64,000 nucleotides of DNA. It comes from Tetranychus cinnabarinus (taxonomy: Eukaryota; Arthropoda; Arachnida; Trombidiformes; Tetranychidae). The stretch's first letter is position 1. Every line of letters starts with the position of its first letter. A program made the position numbers and the translations under genes. The notes below the pieces were generated by a model. The model was not told the DNA's origin. It searched no databases and was given only the letters and a program-made list of their open reading frames with translations. This document shows positions 62,801 to 64,000 of the stretch, one piece after another. The stretch spans positions 4,481,501 through 4,545,500 of the forward strand of contig WHVY01000004.1 in the NCBI GenBank assembly GCA_022266195.1, in the 5' to 3' direction.

Positions 62801-63470
62801 TTATTTGCTGGAACTGTTCGAACCAACTTAGATCCATTTAGTGAACATAAAGATGCTGAATTATGGGAAGCTCTTGATGATGTTCAACTGAAGGAAACTG
62901 TTTTGGAATTACATGATCATCTTGATCATGAGATTCTAGAAGGTGGATCAAACTTTTCTGTTGGACAGAGACAACTGATTTGTCTGGCACGAGCTTTGCT
63001 TCGTAATAATAAGGTTTTAGTTATTGATGAAGCAACAGCAAATGTAGACCATAAAACAGATTCACTTATTCAGAATACAATTCGAACTAAATTTTCTCAT
63101 TGTACTGTGTTGACGATTGCTCATCGACTGAACACAATTATCGACTCTAGTCGTGTTCTTGTAAGTTGCCTTTACTCATAACTGGTTCATTATTTTTAAT
63201 TGAATTCATTTATATTTACAGGTTCTTGATGCTGGCAAAGTCGAAGAATTTGATGTTCCATATAATCTACTTCAAAGAAAATCATCTCTTTTCTCTAAAC
63301 TTGTATCTCAAACTGGTAAAACTATGAGCAAAAGACTGCATAAAATGGCAGTCGAGGCTTACTCTGGAAATATATTCAGTGAACATTACGAAGAGATACG
63401 TCATGATGAGAACCATGAAGAGAATCTTCATAAAGAAAATTATCTCGAAAATGACGAGAAAACTGATTGA
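56859..63470 (+). CDS. ABCC (MRP4-like) transporter, copy 3 of 3
   Basis: The fourteen exons are 56859-56935, 57009-57122, 58114-58222, 58300-58608, 58678-58967, 59064-59313, 59373-59881, 59954-60040, 60126-60871, 60933-61012, 61124-61274, 61596-61826, 62343-63160 and 63222-63470. They join into 1339 residues, with all phases as in copies 1 and 2. Both NBDs are intact and nearly identical to the paralogues. This is the most diverged copy in the transmembrane parts (start of exon 5, exons 10-12, start of exon 13) and has the longest tail, an acidic Glu/His/Asn run. The N-terminal half of the first cytoplasmic-membrane segment has the same WIYPLFK motif. An AATAAA lies at 63559-63564. Function is expected as for the other copies; altered transmembrane residues could change substrate preference. 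Confidence 0.95.
57955..58017 (+). promoter_or_regulatory. Diverged conserved block within intron 2 of ABCC copy 3
   Basis: AATAAAGCTCCAGATAT followed by ACAAGACATGAACTGTTCAA corresponds to the intron-2 block of copies 1 and 2, with substitutions. Confidence 0.4.
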
Positions 63471-64000
63471 TTTCGGTTTTGTAAAGCTAGTAAAAATTTT
63501 AAACTATTTTCCCTTTTATTACAATACAATCAACGACGAATACAAGTAAAATCAAATCAATAAAAAAACATTTAATATATTCAGTATGTAATATATTACA
63601 TTTAATTGTATTGAGTATGTAATTATATGTAATTAATAGATTGATCAATATAAATAAAAAATATTTATTTATGCTAACCATTTTCGTCTTCAATATTTCG
63701 TTTGGGCCATGCTAAGTTTAATTATCCAGTAAAACGTATGTCTAGTTAACGTAGTTGCTGAGATAACTGAATGTACTATTATATTTTGCGACTTTCAAAG
63801 TTGAAAAATAAGATACAGTTGCAGTCAAATCATTAAAAATTCAATTTAATTGTAATAGAGATCACTTTACATGTACAATGTCTCGACAAGGTTGAAAACT
63901 TGTCTCTTCTTCTGAGCGCCAATACAAATTTTCCATGTGCCTAATGATCAATTAAAGTTGTGCTTCATCTGGCTAACCTGATAAAAGTTCATTGGAAATT
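63471..64000. other. 3' flank of ABCC copy 3
   Basis: It contains the 3' UTR with AATAAA at 63559, then AT-rich sequence. No further ABCC copy or other gene starts before the window ends. Confidence 0.5.

Overview
This is eukaryotic nuclear DNA, very probably from an arthropod and most likely an acariform mite. It is strongly AT-rich and has spliced genes with short GT-AG introns, a Gbx/unplugged-class homeobox gene, a tandem cluster of MRP4-like ABCC transporters, and mariner, Tc1-type and hAT transposon remains. No operons, ribosome binding sites or bacterial features are present. The species assignment is inference; the gene identities come from motifs read in translation.

Layout. (1) About 1-24000 is a gene desert rich in GAT/ATC and CTT/GAA microsatellites. 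It holds a large inverted repeat with three copies of an unrecognised sequence (9838-11869), a small terminal-inverted-repeat element (18851-19051), and two minus-strand regions that look like terminal coding exons with poly(A) signals (15718-16078 and 16835-17116). (2) 24054-25475, minus strand, is a two-exon Gbx/unplugged homeobox gene. Its apparent stop codon lies inside a consensus splice donor, and the exon at 15718-16078 is in matching phase, so the gene may run across 10 kb. (3) 26135-27350, minus strand, is a decayed partial copy of GPATCH1, a spliceosome-associated G-patch protein. (4) 29543-35503, plus strand, is the first of three full-length 14-exon ABCC transporter genes. (5) 35797-48115 is a block of mobile DNA: several elements with TA target sites, two mariner copies, a hAT fragment, an LTR-element remnant, a long-TIR Tc1/mariner-superfamily element, a dUTPase pseudogene and unidentified broken reading frames. 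(6) 49124-55113 and 56859-63470 are the second and third ABCC genes.

The three ABCC genes share every exon boundary and intron phase, and encode 1309, 1325 and 1339 residues without a break. Both nucleotide-binding domains are nearly identical among copies. The inter-domain linker, one extracellular loop, the C-terminal tail and most introns differ. Similarity is patchy and includes some introns, which suggests gene conversion. The three proteins should be plasma-membrane ATP-driven exporters of organic anions or conjugates, with differences confined to regulatory and external parts. The homeobox gene has no evident functional link to them.

No wholly new multi-gene system is apparent. The most unusual items are the mosaic ABCC array, the possible hidden last exon of the homeobox gene, the three-copy foldback repeat and the uncatalogued TIR elements.
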